Source: Streptomyces hydrogenans
Lineage (GTDB): Bacteria > Actinomycetota > Actinomycetes > Streptomycetales > Streptomycetaceae
Length of the DNA stretch: 64,000 nt
Direction: 5' to 3'
Assembly: GCF_014656075.1 (NCBI RefSeq)
Contig: NZ_BNBS01000023.1
Coordinates: 19,108-83,107, forward strand
Under the pieces are notes generated by a model, which worked only from the letters and a program-made list of their open reading frames with translations, did no database searches and was not told where the DNA came from. Position numbers and translations under genes: made by a program. Positions 6,883 through 16,241 of the stretch are shown here, one piece after another. Each line of letters opens with the position of its first letter. The stretch's first letter is position 1.

Positions 6883-9800
6883 GGCTGCCGTCCTTGCGTA
6901 GCCGGATGAAGGGGGACGAGAAGGGATCGGCGACGTGGTAGGTCGGGAAGGTGTACCGGCTCGGCCGGTCCGGTCCCTCAGGGTCGAGGCCGGCCAGGGC
7001 CCGCAGGCGGTCGGTGCGGCACTCCACGCCGAGGGGGTGGAACCAGTTGAGGACGTTGAGGATCAGGTCGTACTGCTCCTTGGTGACGGCCGCGCCGGGC
7101 TTCGACTCCAGCGTGTCCTTGAGCCGGACCTCGCACTGGTAGGGCCGCAGCCCTTCGGCGGGGAGGTGGCCGGCCCGGATCGTGACCCGGCCCGCCGCGC
7201 GGCCGGCGACCGTGCACACCGGGGCGTCCGGGGTCACCGGTTCGGCGGCGCCGTGGCCGTGCCCCACGGACGACCAGGTGAGCACCTCGCCCACGCCGGT
7301 GCCCAGCGGGAGTTCGGCGTCGAGCCTCGGGGGGCCGGGCGGGGTCGCGCGGAGGGGCGCGGGGTCGGCGAGGAGCACGGTGCCGCCGTGGCGCGGGGCC
7401 ATGACCAGGCACGGCGGGTAGGGGGCGCCGGCGGGGCTCGCGGCGAGGGCGGTGCCGCCCCGGCCGGGGCTGAACACCTGCGGGAGGCGGGTGTCGGAGG
7501 CGACGTCGACGAGGTGCACCCGACCGGTCGCCGCGGGCGTGTCGCCTTCCGTCGCCACGTACAGCAGCCCGCCGTCGCCGCTGAGGCCGAGCGCCACCGG
7601 GGTCGCGCCGGCGGGGAATCCGCCGATGGTCCTCTCCGGGTTCCCGGCCGGCGGCCGGTAGACCCGGAGGACCGCGGCGGCGCCCGGACCCGGTGCGGGG
7701 CAGATCACGTACAGCTTCTTCCCGTCCGGGGAGAGGGCGGCGCAGCGGGCCGTCGGGTCGCGGGTGTCGACGTTCTCGCGCAGGGCCAGCGTCGCGCGTT
7801 CCACGCGGCACCAGTGGCCGTCGTCGAGGACGGCGTACAGGGAGGGGCCGGCGGCGGCGACCACGAGGGCCTTCGGCACGGCGGGCAGGGGCAGGGGGGT
7901 CGCGGCGGCACCGGTCGTGAGGGAGAAGGCGCGCAGGGTCTTGTCGCCGCAGCCGACGTAGAGCCTCTCGGTGTCCGTCGCCAGGGCCGTCGGGAACGGG
8001 CAGGCGATCTCCGCGGGAGTGGCGGCGGGTGCCAGGGTCGACGGGTCGAGGACCTCGACGCGGCCGATCCGCTCGTGGGCCACGAAGAGGTGTCCGCCGC
8101 CGAAGGCCAGGGCTCCGGGGAAGGGCTTCACCCTGCGGGAGGTGTCCGGACGGATCCGGGGAGCGGGGCGCCCGTCCTCCGCCCCGAGGGCGAAGGAGGT
8201 GACCCGGTGGCTGCCCGGCTCGGCGAGGAAGACCCGTGAGCCGTCGGCGGCGAAGCAGGCCGCGGTGGGGTCGGCCGAGGGGGTGACCTCGACCTGGACG
8301 GACCGGCCTACGTCCACTTCCGCGGGGCCCTGGTCCCTGACCTCCACGCCGAGTTGCTCGCCGGGGGCGACGGCGACGCGCACGGTCCGTGGGCCGTTCG
8401 GGTCGGTGGGCGGCGGCGCGTCGATCCGGATGTGGTCGAAGCCCGCGGCGAAGGCCCGCGCGGCGAGGGCCGGGGCGGTCAGCACGGTGTGGCGCAGGCG
8501 CAGGGCCCGGCCCTGGTGGTGGAGGGCGGCGTCGGGGTCGGGTTCCGAGCGGCCGTCCGGGGGCGGTGCGTCCTCGGGCTCCGGGACGTACGACCGGAGG
8601 ACGTCGAGCGTGCCGGCCGTGTCCGCGAGGAGGTCGAGCAGCCGGTCGAGGGCGTCGGCGGTGACGCGTTGCGTCAGGCGGTCCTCGAGTTCGGGGCCGT
8701 ACGCGACGGGGCTCGGGGGGTCGGTCAGGTCGTCGGTGCGGACGCGCATCGCGTCCGGGGCGAAGTCGTCGGTGGGCGTGCCCGCCGCGGCCTTCTCGGC
8801 GGCGCCGCGGAGGCCGGTGCCGCTGACGCTCTGGCCGGCGGTGAGGGAGTCCTCGGACAGGCCGATCCGGATCCGCCGGGTGCCGCTGCCGACGTGGCCG
8901 CGGCGGACGACCTCGACCCGGACGGAGACGTCCCCGGCCGCGCGGGCGTGCAGGACGCCCGGCTCGCGGGGCCGGAGGAGGGCGTCGCCGGCGCCGGAGC
9001 GGAGGACGGACCAGCGGATCTCGGCGTCGGCGAAGCGGGACGGGTCGGGTTCCACGCCCAGGACGAGCGCGTCTCCCTCCGTGACGTGCAGCGGGCCCGG
9101 GGAATCGTCGCTGGTGGCCGGGACGACGCGGAAGGCCTCGCCGCGCGGCTGAGCGGCGTGGACGTGACCGTCCCTGGTGTGGTGGACCCAGCCGAAGCCG
9201 GCCGCGTGGGCGAGTGCTCCGAGCCGTGCGGGGCCGACGGACGGCGGGGCGGCCAGGAGCAGGGCGCGTCCGACTCCGTGCAGGCCCGGGGACGTGGCGT
9301 CGTACGCCTTGAGGACGTGGAGCGCGGCGGAAGGCGCCTCGTCCGGATCCGCCGCGGCGTCGTCGGCGAGTCGGCCGAGGAGGGCGTTCAGGGCGTCGGC
9401 GACGCCGAGTTGCATCCGGTGGCTGTCCCCGTCGTCCGCGAAGGTCAGTCCGGGCCGGCCCGGGTGGCTGTACAGCCAGGCGGGGTCGAAGTCGGGTTCG
9501 TCGCGGGCGGCCGTGCCGACGGCGGCCTCCTCGGACGTGCCGAACGCGCCGTCGGCGGTGACGGACTGGCTCACCGGGAGGCTCGTCGGCAGGACGCGCA
9601 GGGCCAGGCCGCCGGTGGCCGCGGTCCCGCTCGGTTCCCGGACCACGAAGGGCTCGTGGTCCTCCGGGGCGACGGCGATCGCTCCGGCCGCCGCGTTCAC
9701 CGCGTCCTGGAGCCGGTCGGGGGTGGGGAGGAGCCAGCCGTGGAAGATCCGCAGCCGGCGCCGGTACTGCTCGTCGGCCTCGCCGGTGACCGGGGCGAAG

Positions 9801-11155
9801 GTGTCGCGGGCCGTGGCGGAGATCCGTACCTCCTCGATCAGTCCCGTGTACTGGGCGATGCCGGTCCCGTCTCCCCCTGCCTCTCTTCCCCGGCCCATCA
9901 CGAGGTCGGCGGAGCTGGTCAGCGCGCCGAGGGGTGCGGTGGTGACACGGCGCGCCAGCTCCTGCCCGTCGACGTGGAGGAGGACCGTGGAGGTGCCGTC
10001 CTCGCGGGCGAGCGCGCCCGCGACGTGGTGGAAGGCGCCGTCGCCGAGGTCGCGGTCGGCGAAGAGGTCGACCTCCGTGGTGCCGTCGGAGACGGAGAAG
10101 CGGAGGTTGTGGTCGATGCCGCGGAAGGTGCCCACGGTCAGGGCCCAGCCCTCGTCCCCGGGGGAGTCGAGCGTGGCGCGCTTGGCGACCACCGCTCCGG
10201 TGGTGGTGACGGCCCGGTCGGGTCGCACGATCGCTTCGACGGTGAACGCGGCGGTGGCCGGGAGGGCGAAGACCGCGGCGTCGTCGACGCCGATGAAGCT
10301 CTCGCCCGGCTCGGAGCCGAAGCCGAAGGCGTGGCCGAACCGGCCCGCCCGACCGCTGTGGGCGCCGGTGTTCCTGCCCTGACGGCCGGGTTCTCCGGGT
10401 GCGGCGGCGTCGACGACGCTGTCCACCTCGGCGTCGGGATCGGGGATCCCGTCCTCGTCGGCTTCGGGGAAGTCGTCGAGGTGGAAGAGCGCGACCGTCT
10501 CCGCGTCCACCGTGTGGGGCCGGGGCGGGAAGCGGGGTGCTCCCAGGTCGAGGCCCAGGAGGTCGAGGCTGACGCCGTGGGCGGTCTCGGTGTTCCGCTG
10601 GGCCGTCACGTCCCTGAGGTGGTCGGCGACGCGCTCGTGTTCGGCGCCGATGACCCACAGGAGCTTGGCCAGGTTCCCGAGGAGGGCCGTGACCTCCCAG
10701 GTGACGGCCCCGAAGCCGGGGGCGGGTGCGACGGGTGCGAGGCCCTTGAGCTGCAGTTGGTCGGTGATGTCGGCCGCATGGCCGGGGATCGGGACCGTCA
10801 CGGCGCGTCCGGCCGGGTGGCCCGCCGGAATGTCCGCGTCCACGTGCTCCACGGGCGCGTTCTCGTGCCGGGTGAAGGAGACCCGGACGGTGAGGGGCTC
10901 CGTGACGTCCTGCCGGGGGGCCAGCAGGTAGCGCGGGGAGGCGGGCGGTCTGCCGTAGAGGCTCTCGTAGGCGGCGAAGCCGTAAGACGGGATGGGAAGC
11001 GTCGGATCGTCGCCGAGCGCGGTGCCGACGGGAACGTCCATGCGTTCCATGCCCCGGTCGTACGTGGCGGGCAGGGCGTCCCGCATGACGGCGAGGGCGC
11101 CGCCCGTCAACGGGTCGGGGAAGCGGGGACGGCCGCCGGGCCGGACCGTGCTCAT
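6875..11155 (-). CDS. Large multidomain baseplate/tail-tip protein with LamG and beta-propeller modules
   Basis: 1426 aa, placed after baseplate J where eCIS clusters carry the large wedge protein (Afp12-like position). Residues 1-270 are tail-like and start with a segment DALPATYDRGMERMDVP. Residues about 272-450 form a concanavalin/LamG-type sandwich (FTVEAIVRPDRAV, GAFHHVAGAL, STVLLHVDGQELA, YTGLIEEVRIS). Residues about 965-1265 contain YVTN/NHL-like propeller blades (GSRVFLAEPGSHRVTSF, GRVEVLDPSTLAP, ERLYVGCGDKTLRAFSL, GGLLYVATEGD). The C-terminus (YDLILNVLNWFHPLGVECR) again looks structural. The inserted modules suggest carbohydrate or protein binding at the particle tip. The start at 11155 is set by a 4-bp ATGA overlap with the J gene; the open frame upstream of it is J shadow. 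Confidence 0.7.
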   Translation of the reverse strand: MSTVRPGGRPRFPDPLTGGALAVMRDALPATYDRGMERMDVPVGTALGDDPTLPIPSYGFAAYESLYGRPPASPRYLLAPRQDVTEPLTVRVSFTRHENAPVEHVDADIPAGHPAGRAVTVPIPGHAADITDQLQLKGLAPVAPAPGFGAVTWEVTALLGNLAKLLWVIGAEHERVADHLRDVTAQRNTETAHGVSLDLLGLDLGAPRFPPRPHTVDAETVALFHLDDFPEADEDGIPDPDAEVDSVVDAAAPGEPGRQGRNTGAHSGRAGRFGHAFGFGSEPGESFIGVDDAAVFALPATAAFTVEAIVRPDRAVTTTGAVVAKRATLDSPGDEGWALTVGTFRGIDHNLRFSVSDGTTEVDLFADRDLGDGAFHHVAGALAREDGTSTVLLHVDGQELARRVTTAPLGALTSSADLVMGRGREAGGDGTGIAQYTGLIEEVRISATARDTFAPVTGEADEQYRRRLRIFHGWLLPTPDRLQDAVNAAAGAIAVAPEDHEPFVVREPSGTAATGGLALRVLPTSLPVSQSVTADGAFGTSEEAAVGTAARDEPDFDPAWLYSHPGRPGLTFADDGDSHRMQLGVADALNALLGRLADDAAADPDEAPSAALHVLKAYDATSPGLHGVGRALLLAAPPSVGPARLGALAHAAGFGWVHHTRDGHVHAAQPRGEAFRVVPATSDDSPGPLHVTEGDALVLGVEPDPSRFADAEIRWSVLRSGAGDALLRPREPGVLHARAAGDVSVRVEVVRRGHVGSGTRRIRIGLSEDSLTAGQSVSGTGLRGAAEKAAAGTPTDDFAPDAMRVRTDDLTDPPSPVAYGPELEDRLTQRVTADALDRLLDLLADTAGTLDVLRSYVPEPEDAPPPDGRSEPDPDAALHHQGRALRLRHTVLTAPALAARAFAAGFDHIRIDAPPPTDPNGPRTVRVAVAPGEQLGVEVRDQGPAEVDVGRSVQVEVTPSADPTAACFAADGSRVFLAEPGSHRVTSFALGAEDGRPAPRIRPDTSRRVKPFPGALAFGGGHLFVAHERIGRVEVLDPSTLAPAATPAEIACPFPTALATDTERLYVGCGDKTLRAFSLTTGAAATPLPLPAVPKALVVAAAGPSLYAVLDDGHWCRVERATLALRENVDTRDPTARCAALSPDGKKLYVICPAPGPGAAAVLRVYRPPAGNPERTIGGFPAGATPVALGLSGDGGLLYVATEGDTPAATGRVHLVDVASDTRLPQVFSPGRGGTALAASPAGAPYPPCLVMAPRHGGTVLLADPAPLRATPPGPPRLDAELPLGTGVGEVLTWSSVGHGHGAAEPVTPDAPVCTVAGRAAGRVTIRAGHLPAEGLRPYQCEVRLKDTLESKPGAAVTKEQYDLILNVLNWFHPLGVECRTDRLRALAGLDPEGPDRPSRYTFPTYHVADPFSSPFIRLRKDGSHD

Positions 11156-12477
11156 GCGACCACGACCTGGAGGTCGGCCATGGAGGTCTCCACGGAGAAG
11201 CGGGCGATCTCGTCGGGAGCGAGGTCCAGGTTCTCGCCCACGGACAGTTCCCGCGCGCCGCCGTAGACGCCGCCCCCGTAGGAGGTCTGCCCGAAGGCGG
11301 GGGCGAAGCGGCGCAGCCGCAGGTTGCGCACGTCCACCACGCCCGCCACGGTGCGGGAGCTGAGGACGATGTCGGAGTGGAGCACGCCGTGGCCGAGCCG
11401 CAGCCGGTTGACGGAGGCCCGCACGGCGTCGAGGATCGCGCCCTTGACGGCCTCCTCGTCGTGGCCGGCCTCGACGACGAGGGTGGCGCGCATCCCGACG
11501 TCGACCTGGTTGGCCGCGAGGACGTCGGGGAAGATCGACACCGGCCGCCACTGGCGTACGACCGCGAGGACCTCGTCGTACACGCCGGAGACGAGCGCCT
11601 CACCGCTGTTCCAGGGCCAGCCGGGCTCGGCGGCGACGACGATGTCGAAGAAGTAGGGGGAGCCGGTCTGGCGGTCCCTGGAGAAGGCGCGGCTCCCGTA
11701 GCGGAAGGTGCCGAAGGTGCGACGGGTGGCCTCCACCCCGCCGAGCGGGTCGAAGACCGCCGCGTCCCGGACGCCGTTCACGTCGAGCACCTGGGCGAGC
11801 AGGGCCTCCTGGGTCCACACGGTGCGGGGGACGCCGAGCAGGCGGGCCCGGTACACGGCGTCGGATTCGCCGATGTCGCCGTCGTGGAAGGACTGTTGCG
11901 CGACCGCCTGGACCTCGGCGGCGCCGAGGTCGAGGTTGTACCGGGCCCATTCGGGGTCGAGTCGCAGCCTGGTGCCGGCGGCGATGTTCCCGGTCTCGCC
12001 CCGCGTGACGGCCTCGGCCTCGACGGTGGTGCTCCGCCGCTCCGTGGACAGCAGGGCGGTCCGCGTGCTCCGGAAGGCGAGGACGGGCGTGTCGGCCGCG
12101 GGCTCGGTCAGGAGGACGGTGCCCTGCGGGAGGGCGTACCGCCGGTCGTCCTCCTCGTTCGCGAGGGTGAGGAAGACGGGACCCCGGGCGCGCAGTTCGC
12201 GGCGGCGCAGGCCGAGGTCGCGGCCGAGCAGGGCCAGGCTGGGGCCCTGGGCGGTGGTGACGAAGGTGCCGTAGTACTGGGATTCGAGGGCCCGCCACAG
12301 TTCGTGGGTGTCGAAGGCGGCGGCGTCCAGGACCTTGCGCAGGGCGCTGCCCGAGGTGAGGTCGACGTCGTCGCCGAACATGGCTCGCGCGCGGGTCTGC
12401 TGGTCGGCGATGATCCGGTCGATGCCTTTGACGACGAATCCGTCCTCGGTGACGCCGAACCGTTCCTCGGAGGTCAT
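11152..12477 (-). CDS. Baseplate J / gp47-like protein
   Basis: 441 aa, a baseplate wedge component of contractile tails. The N-terminus has TEDGFVVKGIDRIIADQQTRARAMFGDDVDLTSGSALRKVLD, the usual J opening in which a long helix is followed by the GS-rich turn. The central part has AVYRARLLGVPRTVWTQEALLAQVLDVNGVRDAAVFDP, and the C-terminal domain shows the GHGVLHSDIVLSSRTVAGVVDVRNLRL pattern of J proteins. The gene overlaps its neighbours by 4 bp on both sides. In eCIS particles the homologue (Afp11/Cis11) links the spike hub to the wedge ring. Confidence in the family is high. Confidence 0.88.
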   Translation of the reverse strand: MTSEERFGVTEDGFVVKGIDRIIADQQTRARAMFGDDVDLTSGSALRKVLDAAAFDTHELWRALESQYYGTFVTTAQGPSLALLGRDLGLRRRELRARGPVFLTLANEEDDRRYALPQGTVLLTEPAADTPVLAFRSTRTALLSTERRSTTVEAEAVTRGETGNIAAGTRLRLDPEWARYNLDLGAAEVQAVAQQSFHDGDIGESDAVYRARLLGVPRTVWTQEALLAQVLDVNGVRDAAVFDPLGGVEATRRTFGTFRYGSRAFSRDRQTGSPYFFDIVVAAEPGWPWNSGEALVSGVYDEVLAVVRQWRPVSIFPDVLAANQVDVGMRATLVVEAGHDEEAVKGAILDAVRASVNRLRLGHGVLHSDIVLSSRTVAGVVDVRNLRLRRFAPAFGQTSYGGGVYGGARELSVGENLDLAPDEIARFSVETSMADLQVVVA

Positions 12478-13178
12478 GGGGTCCCCCTTGCTCGGAGGGT
12501 GACTGTGGTGTTCGCGACGGTGTCGACGATGGCGTAGACCGTGTGGACGCGGGCCGCGTGCGCGGCGGCGACCTCCTTGCGGTGGGTCTCCTCGTCGAGT
12601 CCCGGCCGCAGCTCCAGATAGCGCGGGTCGTCGTCGAAGACCACCTCCCGCACGTCGGTGACCCGGAGGTCCGAGCCGAGGCAGCGGACGAGTTCCATCG
12701 CGAGGAACTGCTTGCGGGTGGGCAGGTCGTGGGCGTAGGTGCCGATGGCCAGGCGGTCGAAGCCGAACCGGGTGTTGAGCCGGTCGCTGCCGGTCTGGGT
12801 GGAGACGCCCAGTTCGAGCGCCTCGACCAGGGCGACGGCGCCGAGGGCGACGACGAGGTCGTGGGAGCGTGCGTCGAGGACGAGGTCCCCGTCGTCGAGG
12901 GCGAGGCTCCGGCCGAGGCTCGGGGCGCCCGCGCCCGACGCGTCGCCGGACGGGTACGGGCGCGGGGCGGGGGACGGTTCCGATCCGACCGCCGAGGCGC
13001 GGAGGGGGATCGGGAGGGACGGGACGGGGGGCGACGGCGGGGATCCGAGGGCGTGGGCGACGTGCCCGCCGTCGGCGTCCCCGGCCCGACCGCCGGGGCG
13101 GTCTTCGAACTGCCCCCCGGCGGATGCTCCGACCCGTCCGCCGGCGGGAGGGTCGTCGTGCGGTGCGCGCGGGGTCAT
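12474..13178 (-). CDS. GPW/gp25-like baseplate protein with a disordered N-terminal extension
   Basis: 234 aa. Residues 1 to about 90 are Pro/Gly/Ala-rich and look disordered. The rest resembles gp25-type baseplate proteins: ALVEALELGVSTQTGSDRLNTRFGFD corresponds to the family's start-of-helix, Thr-x-x-Gly-Ser and R/N-x-x-FG motif, followed by FLAMELVRCLGSDLRVTDV. gp25 initiates sheath assembly on the baseplate. The start at 13178 is favoured by a 1-bp TGATG overlap with the PAAR-like gene; the longer open frame upstream is a shadow of that gene. The roughly 90-residue N-terminal extension is unusual for this normally short family. Confidence 0.7.
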   Translation of the reverse strand: MTPRAPHDDPPAGGRVGASAGGQFEDRPGGRAGDADGGHVAHALGSPPSPPVPSLPIPLRASAVGSEPSPAPRPYPSGDASGAGAPSLGRSLALDDGDLVLDARSHDLVVALGAVALVEALELGVSTQTGSDRLNTRFGFDRLAIGTYAHDLPTRKQFLAMELVRCLGSDLRVTDVREVVFDDDPRYLELRPGLDEETHRKEVAAAHAARVHTVYAIVDTVANTTVTLRARGTP

Positions 13179-13552
13179 CAGAGGGTCTCCAGCACGTTCT
13201 GGCCGGGGTCGGACACCGTCCAGCGGCCGGGCCCGGCCCCGCTCGCGGTGACCCCGGAGGCCGTGGCCAGCAGGACCGGGGTGCCTCCGACGGTCAGTTT
13301 CCTCGACCACCCGTCGGGCGTCGCCGGGGTGAGGGCGCAGGGCTGGGGCACCCCGGCGGGGGTGGTCGCGGAGCAGGGGGAGAGCATGCCCGGGGCGGGG
13401 GTGGTGGGCGAGCCGAACACCAGGCCGTTCTCCTTGCCCGCGAGGACGACGCCCCTGCCCTTGACGGTGACCCTGGGGTCGCCCGCGGCGAGCGTGAGCC
13501 TGCCCTGATGGGTGCACTGGATGACCGCGCCCGCGACGAGTACGAGGGACAT
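13178..13552 (-). CDS. PAAR-like spike-tip protein
   Basis: 124 aa with PAAR/DUF4280-like features: VAGAVIQCTHQGRLTL at the start, the conserved C13 and H15, then VTVKGRGVVLAGKENGLVFGSP and CALTPATPDGW-like segments, and a final Gly/Val-rich strand series. Such proteins cap the beta-helical needle of VgrG-like spikes and can carry a metal at the tip. It starts in a TGATG overlap with the VgrG-like gene, as expected for spike and tip partners, and is coupled likewise to the gp25-like gene. Confidence 0.72.
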   Translation of the reverse strand: MSLVLVAGAVIQCTHQGRLTLAAGDPRVTVKGRGVVLAGKENGLVFGSPTTPAPGMLSPCSATTPAGVPQPCALTPATPDGWSRKLTVGGTPVLLATASGVTASGAGPGRWTVSDPGQNVLETL

Positions 13553-15297
13553 CAGCTGATCGCCACCTTTCCCTTGCCGATCGTGAGGGTGGCTCCCCCG
13601 GACGTGAGGACCACGTCCTGCTGTCCGCCGTCGACGGTGACCTTGCCTTCGGCGTCGATCGTGACGGTGGTCCCCGACTTGTGGGTGAGCCGGAAGACTT
13701 CGGCGGGCCCCGCGGTGGGGCGTTCTCCGACGTCCGAGCAGGCCTTCTCGCCGATCGCGATCGTCAGCCCGATCGCCTCGACGACGCGCAGGCCCTCCGC
13801 GGTGATCAGGTCGTTGACGCCCTTGCCCGTCGGCTTGGGCGAGCCGCTGACGGTGAGCTCGGTGGGGAGGCAGAGCCACCAGTCGCCGTCCTTGGCCTTG
13901 GGGCGCTCCGTCCGGGGGTCGTTGGGCCACAGGAATCCGGTCACCACGGTGTCGTCGGGGTCGTCCCTGACCTGGTTGAGGAGGGCGCGCATGCCCGGGT
14001 ACACCGGCACCGTCAGGCCGACGCTGTGCCAGGCGAACGGCGACGCGACGGGCTTGTCGTACCGTTCGCCCCGCTCGCCGGTGACCCGCACGTCCACGCT
14101 GGGCGACGCCATGGCCTCGTTGGGCCGCTGGCCGACGAGGACGCTCGCGACCCGCTCGTCCGGCTTGGCCCTGTCGACCTCGCCGACGTCGACCGAGGGG
14201 TTGGCGGCGGCGCGCTCCTGGGCCTTGCCGGCGATCAGGTCCGCGACCGAGTGGGGGGTCGCCTTCCGGGCGAGTTCGCTGCGCCGGTGGTTGCCGCCCA
14301 CGGCGCTGAACTCCACGGCGCGGCCGGCGCAGGTGTATCCGTTCCGGGTGGAGAAGGTGTGGGTCAGCTGGAGGACGCGGAAGCCCACGAGCGGCTTGTC
14401 GTAGCCCTCCACTCCGGCGGCGACCATCTGTCCGGCCCTCAGGGAGGGGACGCCGAGCACGGTGAAGTCGAAGAGCTCCACGTCCGCGGGGTCGGAGGGG
14501 TCGGTGGTGAGGCTCTGTCTGCCGACCGGTTCCAGGTGGTCGGGTTTGAACTCGGCCAGCCGGGCGACCGTCATCGTCTCGTGGGCGACGAGGCACTCCT
14601 CGGCGAGCATCATGGCCTTGAGCAGCGCGTCCTTGGGGATGACCGGGAACCTGCTCCGCTTGGGCGGATCGCTCAGCGTGAGCCCGCACTGGACCGCTCC
14701 GTCCTGGACGAGGATCTCGTAGCCGAAGTCGGAGGCCATTCCCTTGAGCAGTTCGAAGGAGTTCTTGCCGGTCCTGCTGATCGGCCGGGCGGGGGCTCCG
14801 GGTTCCTCGGGTCCCTTCAGCTCGACCTTGGCGCGCTCGGCGATGTACTTCGCCGCCTCGTAGGGCGTCGCCTCGCGCTTCGCGAGGGTGGCTCGGGGCG
14901 GATCGCTGCCCGGCTCGGTGTGGTTGAGGAGCTTGTACGCGGCCTCCTCGACCCCCGAGAGACGCATGGCGAGCGGCGGGAACCGGGTGCTCGACTTGAT
15001 CGTGTCGACCCTGCCGGACAGGGCCACCTCCCGGCTGGAGGGGTCGTCCAGGTAGCCGAGACGGATGTCGACGGGGATTCCGCCGTCGGGGCCCGGCTTC
15101 TTGCCGAGCGCCTCGGTCAGCGTCTTGTGCAGGTCGAGCGGCAGGTCCTCGAAGGTGATGTCGAAGCGTGCCGGTTCACCGATCTCGTACCGGACGACGA
15201 TCTCGGCGTCGGCCAACGCCGTGCCGCTGAGGACGTCGTTCGAGATCTTCTGCCGCAGTTTCGGGAAGTCGACCTGGTACCAGAGGATCACGCCCAT
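13552..15297 (-). CDS. VgrG-like spike protein (gpD/gp27 domain, OB fold, beta-helical needle)
   Basis: 581 aa. Residues 1 to about 380 resemble late-control D / gp27 hub domains (WYQVDFPKL, EIVVRYEIGEPARFDITFEDLP, LSGRVDTIKSSTRFPPLAMRLSGVEE, SFELLKGMASDFGYEILVQDG). Residues about 390-500 look like a gp5/gpV OB domain with AWHSVGLTVPVYPGMRALLNQ and TVVTGFLWPNDPRTE. The C-terminus (GTTVTIDAEGKVTVDGGQQDVVLTSGGATLTIGKG) has the short repeated strands of a needle. It corresponds to Afp8/Cis8. The start at 15297 overlaps the upstream gene by 10 bp. The spike pierces the target membrane when the sheath contracts. Confidence 0.85.
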   Translation of the reverse strand: MGVILWYQVDFPKLRQKISNDVLSGTALADAEIVVRYEIGEPARFDITFEDLPLDLHKTLTEALGKKPGPDGGIPVDIRLGYLDDPSSREVALSGRVDTIKSSTRFPPLAMRLSGVEEAAYKLLNHTEPGSDPPRATLAKREATPYEAAKYIAERAKVELKGPEEPGAPARPISRTGKNSFELLKGMASDFGYEILVQDGAVQCGLTLSDPPKRSRFPVIPKDALLKAMMLAEECLVAHETMTVARLAEFKPDHLEPVGRQSLTTDPSDPADVELFDFTVLGVPSLRAGQMVAAGVEGYDKPLVGFRVLQLTHTFSTRNGYTCAGRAVEFSAVGGNHRRSELARKATPHSVADLIAGKAQERAAANPSVDVGEVDRAKPDERVASVLVGQRPNEAMASPSVDVRVTGERGERYDKPVASPFAWHSVGLTVPVYPGMRALLNQVRDDPDDTVVTGFLWPNDPRTERPKAKDGDWWLCLPTELTVSGSPKPTGKGVNDLITAEGLRVVEAIGLTIAIGEKACSDVGERPTAGPAEVFRLTHKSGTTVTIDAEGKVTVDGGQQDVVLTSGGATLTIGKGKVAIS

Positions 15298-15713
15298 CGC
15301 CGTGCCACCCCGATCACGATCCGGGAGCCGTAGTGGCCGCTTCCGTTGAGGTTGCCGCGGGCCACCGTCGCCTCGACTAGCTTGACGGCCAGCGGGCCCG
15401 CCTCGTGGACGAGGTCCGGCTCGGGCACGAGTTTGCGCAGGAGGAGGACCCGCGGGCCGTCGGGGCCGGGGCCGGTCACCCGGAGCACCAGGTGACCGGG
15501 GGGCAGGGGCTGGAGCCCGGGGTCCATCGGCTGCGGGACCCGGCTCCACACGGCCAGGTCGTACAGCGTCTCGGGCGGATCGTCCTCGCCGCCGTCGAAG
15601 TTGGCGTACAGCGCGAAGTCGTACGTGGTCTCGCCCACCGGGCACTGGAAGCCCTGGGGCAGTCCCGCGTCGGGCTCGACGGGCAGTCGGTGGAAGAGCG
15701 GTTCGTCGGTCAC
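15288..15713 (-). CDS. Unknown protein between hub and spike genes, 141 aa
   Basis: GTG start in a GTGA overlap with the upstream adaptor-like gene. The opening LFHRLPVEPDAGLPQGFQCPVGETTYDFALYANFD is followed by LYDLAVWSRVPQPM, and the protein ends VARGNLNGSGHYGSRIVIGVARRWA. There are no membrane segments or catalytic motifs. By position between tube-adaptor and VgrG genes it could be a small baseplate or hub component, but I do not recognise the family. Confidence 0.6.
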   Translation of the reverse strand: MTDEPLFHRLPVEPDAGLPQGFQCPVGETTYDFALYANFDGGEDDPPETLYDLAVWSRVPQPMDPGLQPLPPGHLVLRVTGPGPDGPRVLLLRKLVPEPDLVHEAGPLAVKLVEATVARGNLNGSGHYGSRIVIGVARRWA

Positions 15714-16219
15714 AGCCCACCTCCCAGCTGCCGGGACGGGGAACGCGTCTTGCTCACGGTGGGGATCGCGACGGAGCCGGCGGCGAGCGCCAGGTCCATC
15801 GCTTCCCCGAGGATCGCGGTCAGGCTGGAGCGCGGCACCTGTTCGAGGCTGATGGTGACGTCCAGGGCGTCCCGCTTCTGGTTGCTCTGGGTGAAGCGCA
15901 GGCTGGTGATCTGCATGTCGAGGCTGACCGTCATCCCGCAGACCACCGGCAGCCCGGCCACCTTCATCAAGGGCGCCGTGGAGCCCGCCAGCGCCCGCGA
16001 GGTGAGCGCCATCGCCTCCAGGCCCTTCTTGGACAGCAGCCGGGTCCTGCCGACGAGTACGGCCTCCACGCTGATCGTCCGGGTCGTCGGCGCCACGAGC
16101 TGGGCGAGTCGGCTCCCCGCGATCCTGGCCACCTGGTAGCCCTCGCTGAGGGACAGGCTGGTGACCGTGAACAGCGGCACCGCGCCGATCAGGACGGGAA
16201 CGTTCACACCGGCCGGCAT
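15710..16219 (-). CDS. Tube-to-hub adaptor-like protein, 169 aa
   Basis: Beta-rich soluble protein: VPVLIGAVPLFTVTSLSLSEGYQV, TRTISVEAVLVGR, LPVVCGMTVSLDMQITSLRFTQSNQKRDALDVTISLEQVPR. The pattern of a strand-rich start, a central helix and a long hairpin resembles small tail proteins that join the tube to the hub in contractile tails. In eCIS the equivalent Afp7/Cis7 usually carries a LysM domain, which is absent here. ATG at 16219 is 22 bp after the AHH gene's stop; downstream it overlaps the next gene. The assignment is by position and fold impression only. Confidence 0.5.
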   Translation of the reverse strand: MPAGVNVPVLIGAVPLFTVTSLSLSEGYQVARIAGSRLAQLVAPTTRTISVEAVLVGRTRLLSKKGLEAMALTSRALAGSTAPLMKVAGLPVVCGMTVSLDMQITSLRFTQSNQKRDALDVTISLEQVPRSSLTAILGEAMDLALAAGSVAIPTVSKTRSPSRQLGGGL

Positions 16220-16241
16220 CGTCCGCGCCTCCCTCGCCCGC

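Noticed and set aside
3699..6909. Long plus-strand frames over the fibre gene, Pro/Thr/Ala-rich repeats
   Set aside because: They are the reverse complement of the Gly-Val-Ser repeat DNA, which keeps several frames open. The minus frame has a ribosome site and a recognisable C-terminal domain.
8354..11266. 970-aa plus-strand frame inside the large baseplate gene
   Set aside because: Shadow in a high-GC region; composition is Gly/Val/Arg-rich with no domain and no ribosome site.
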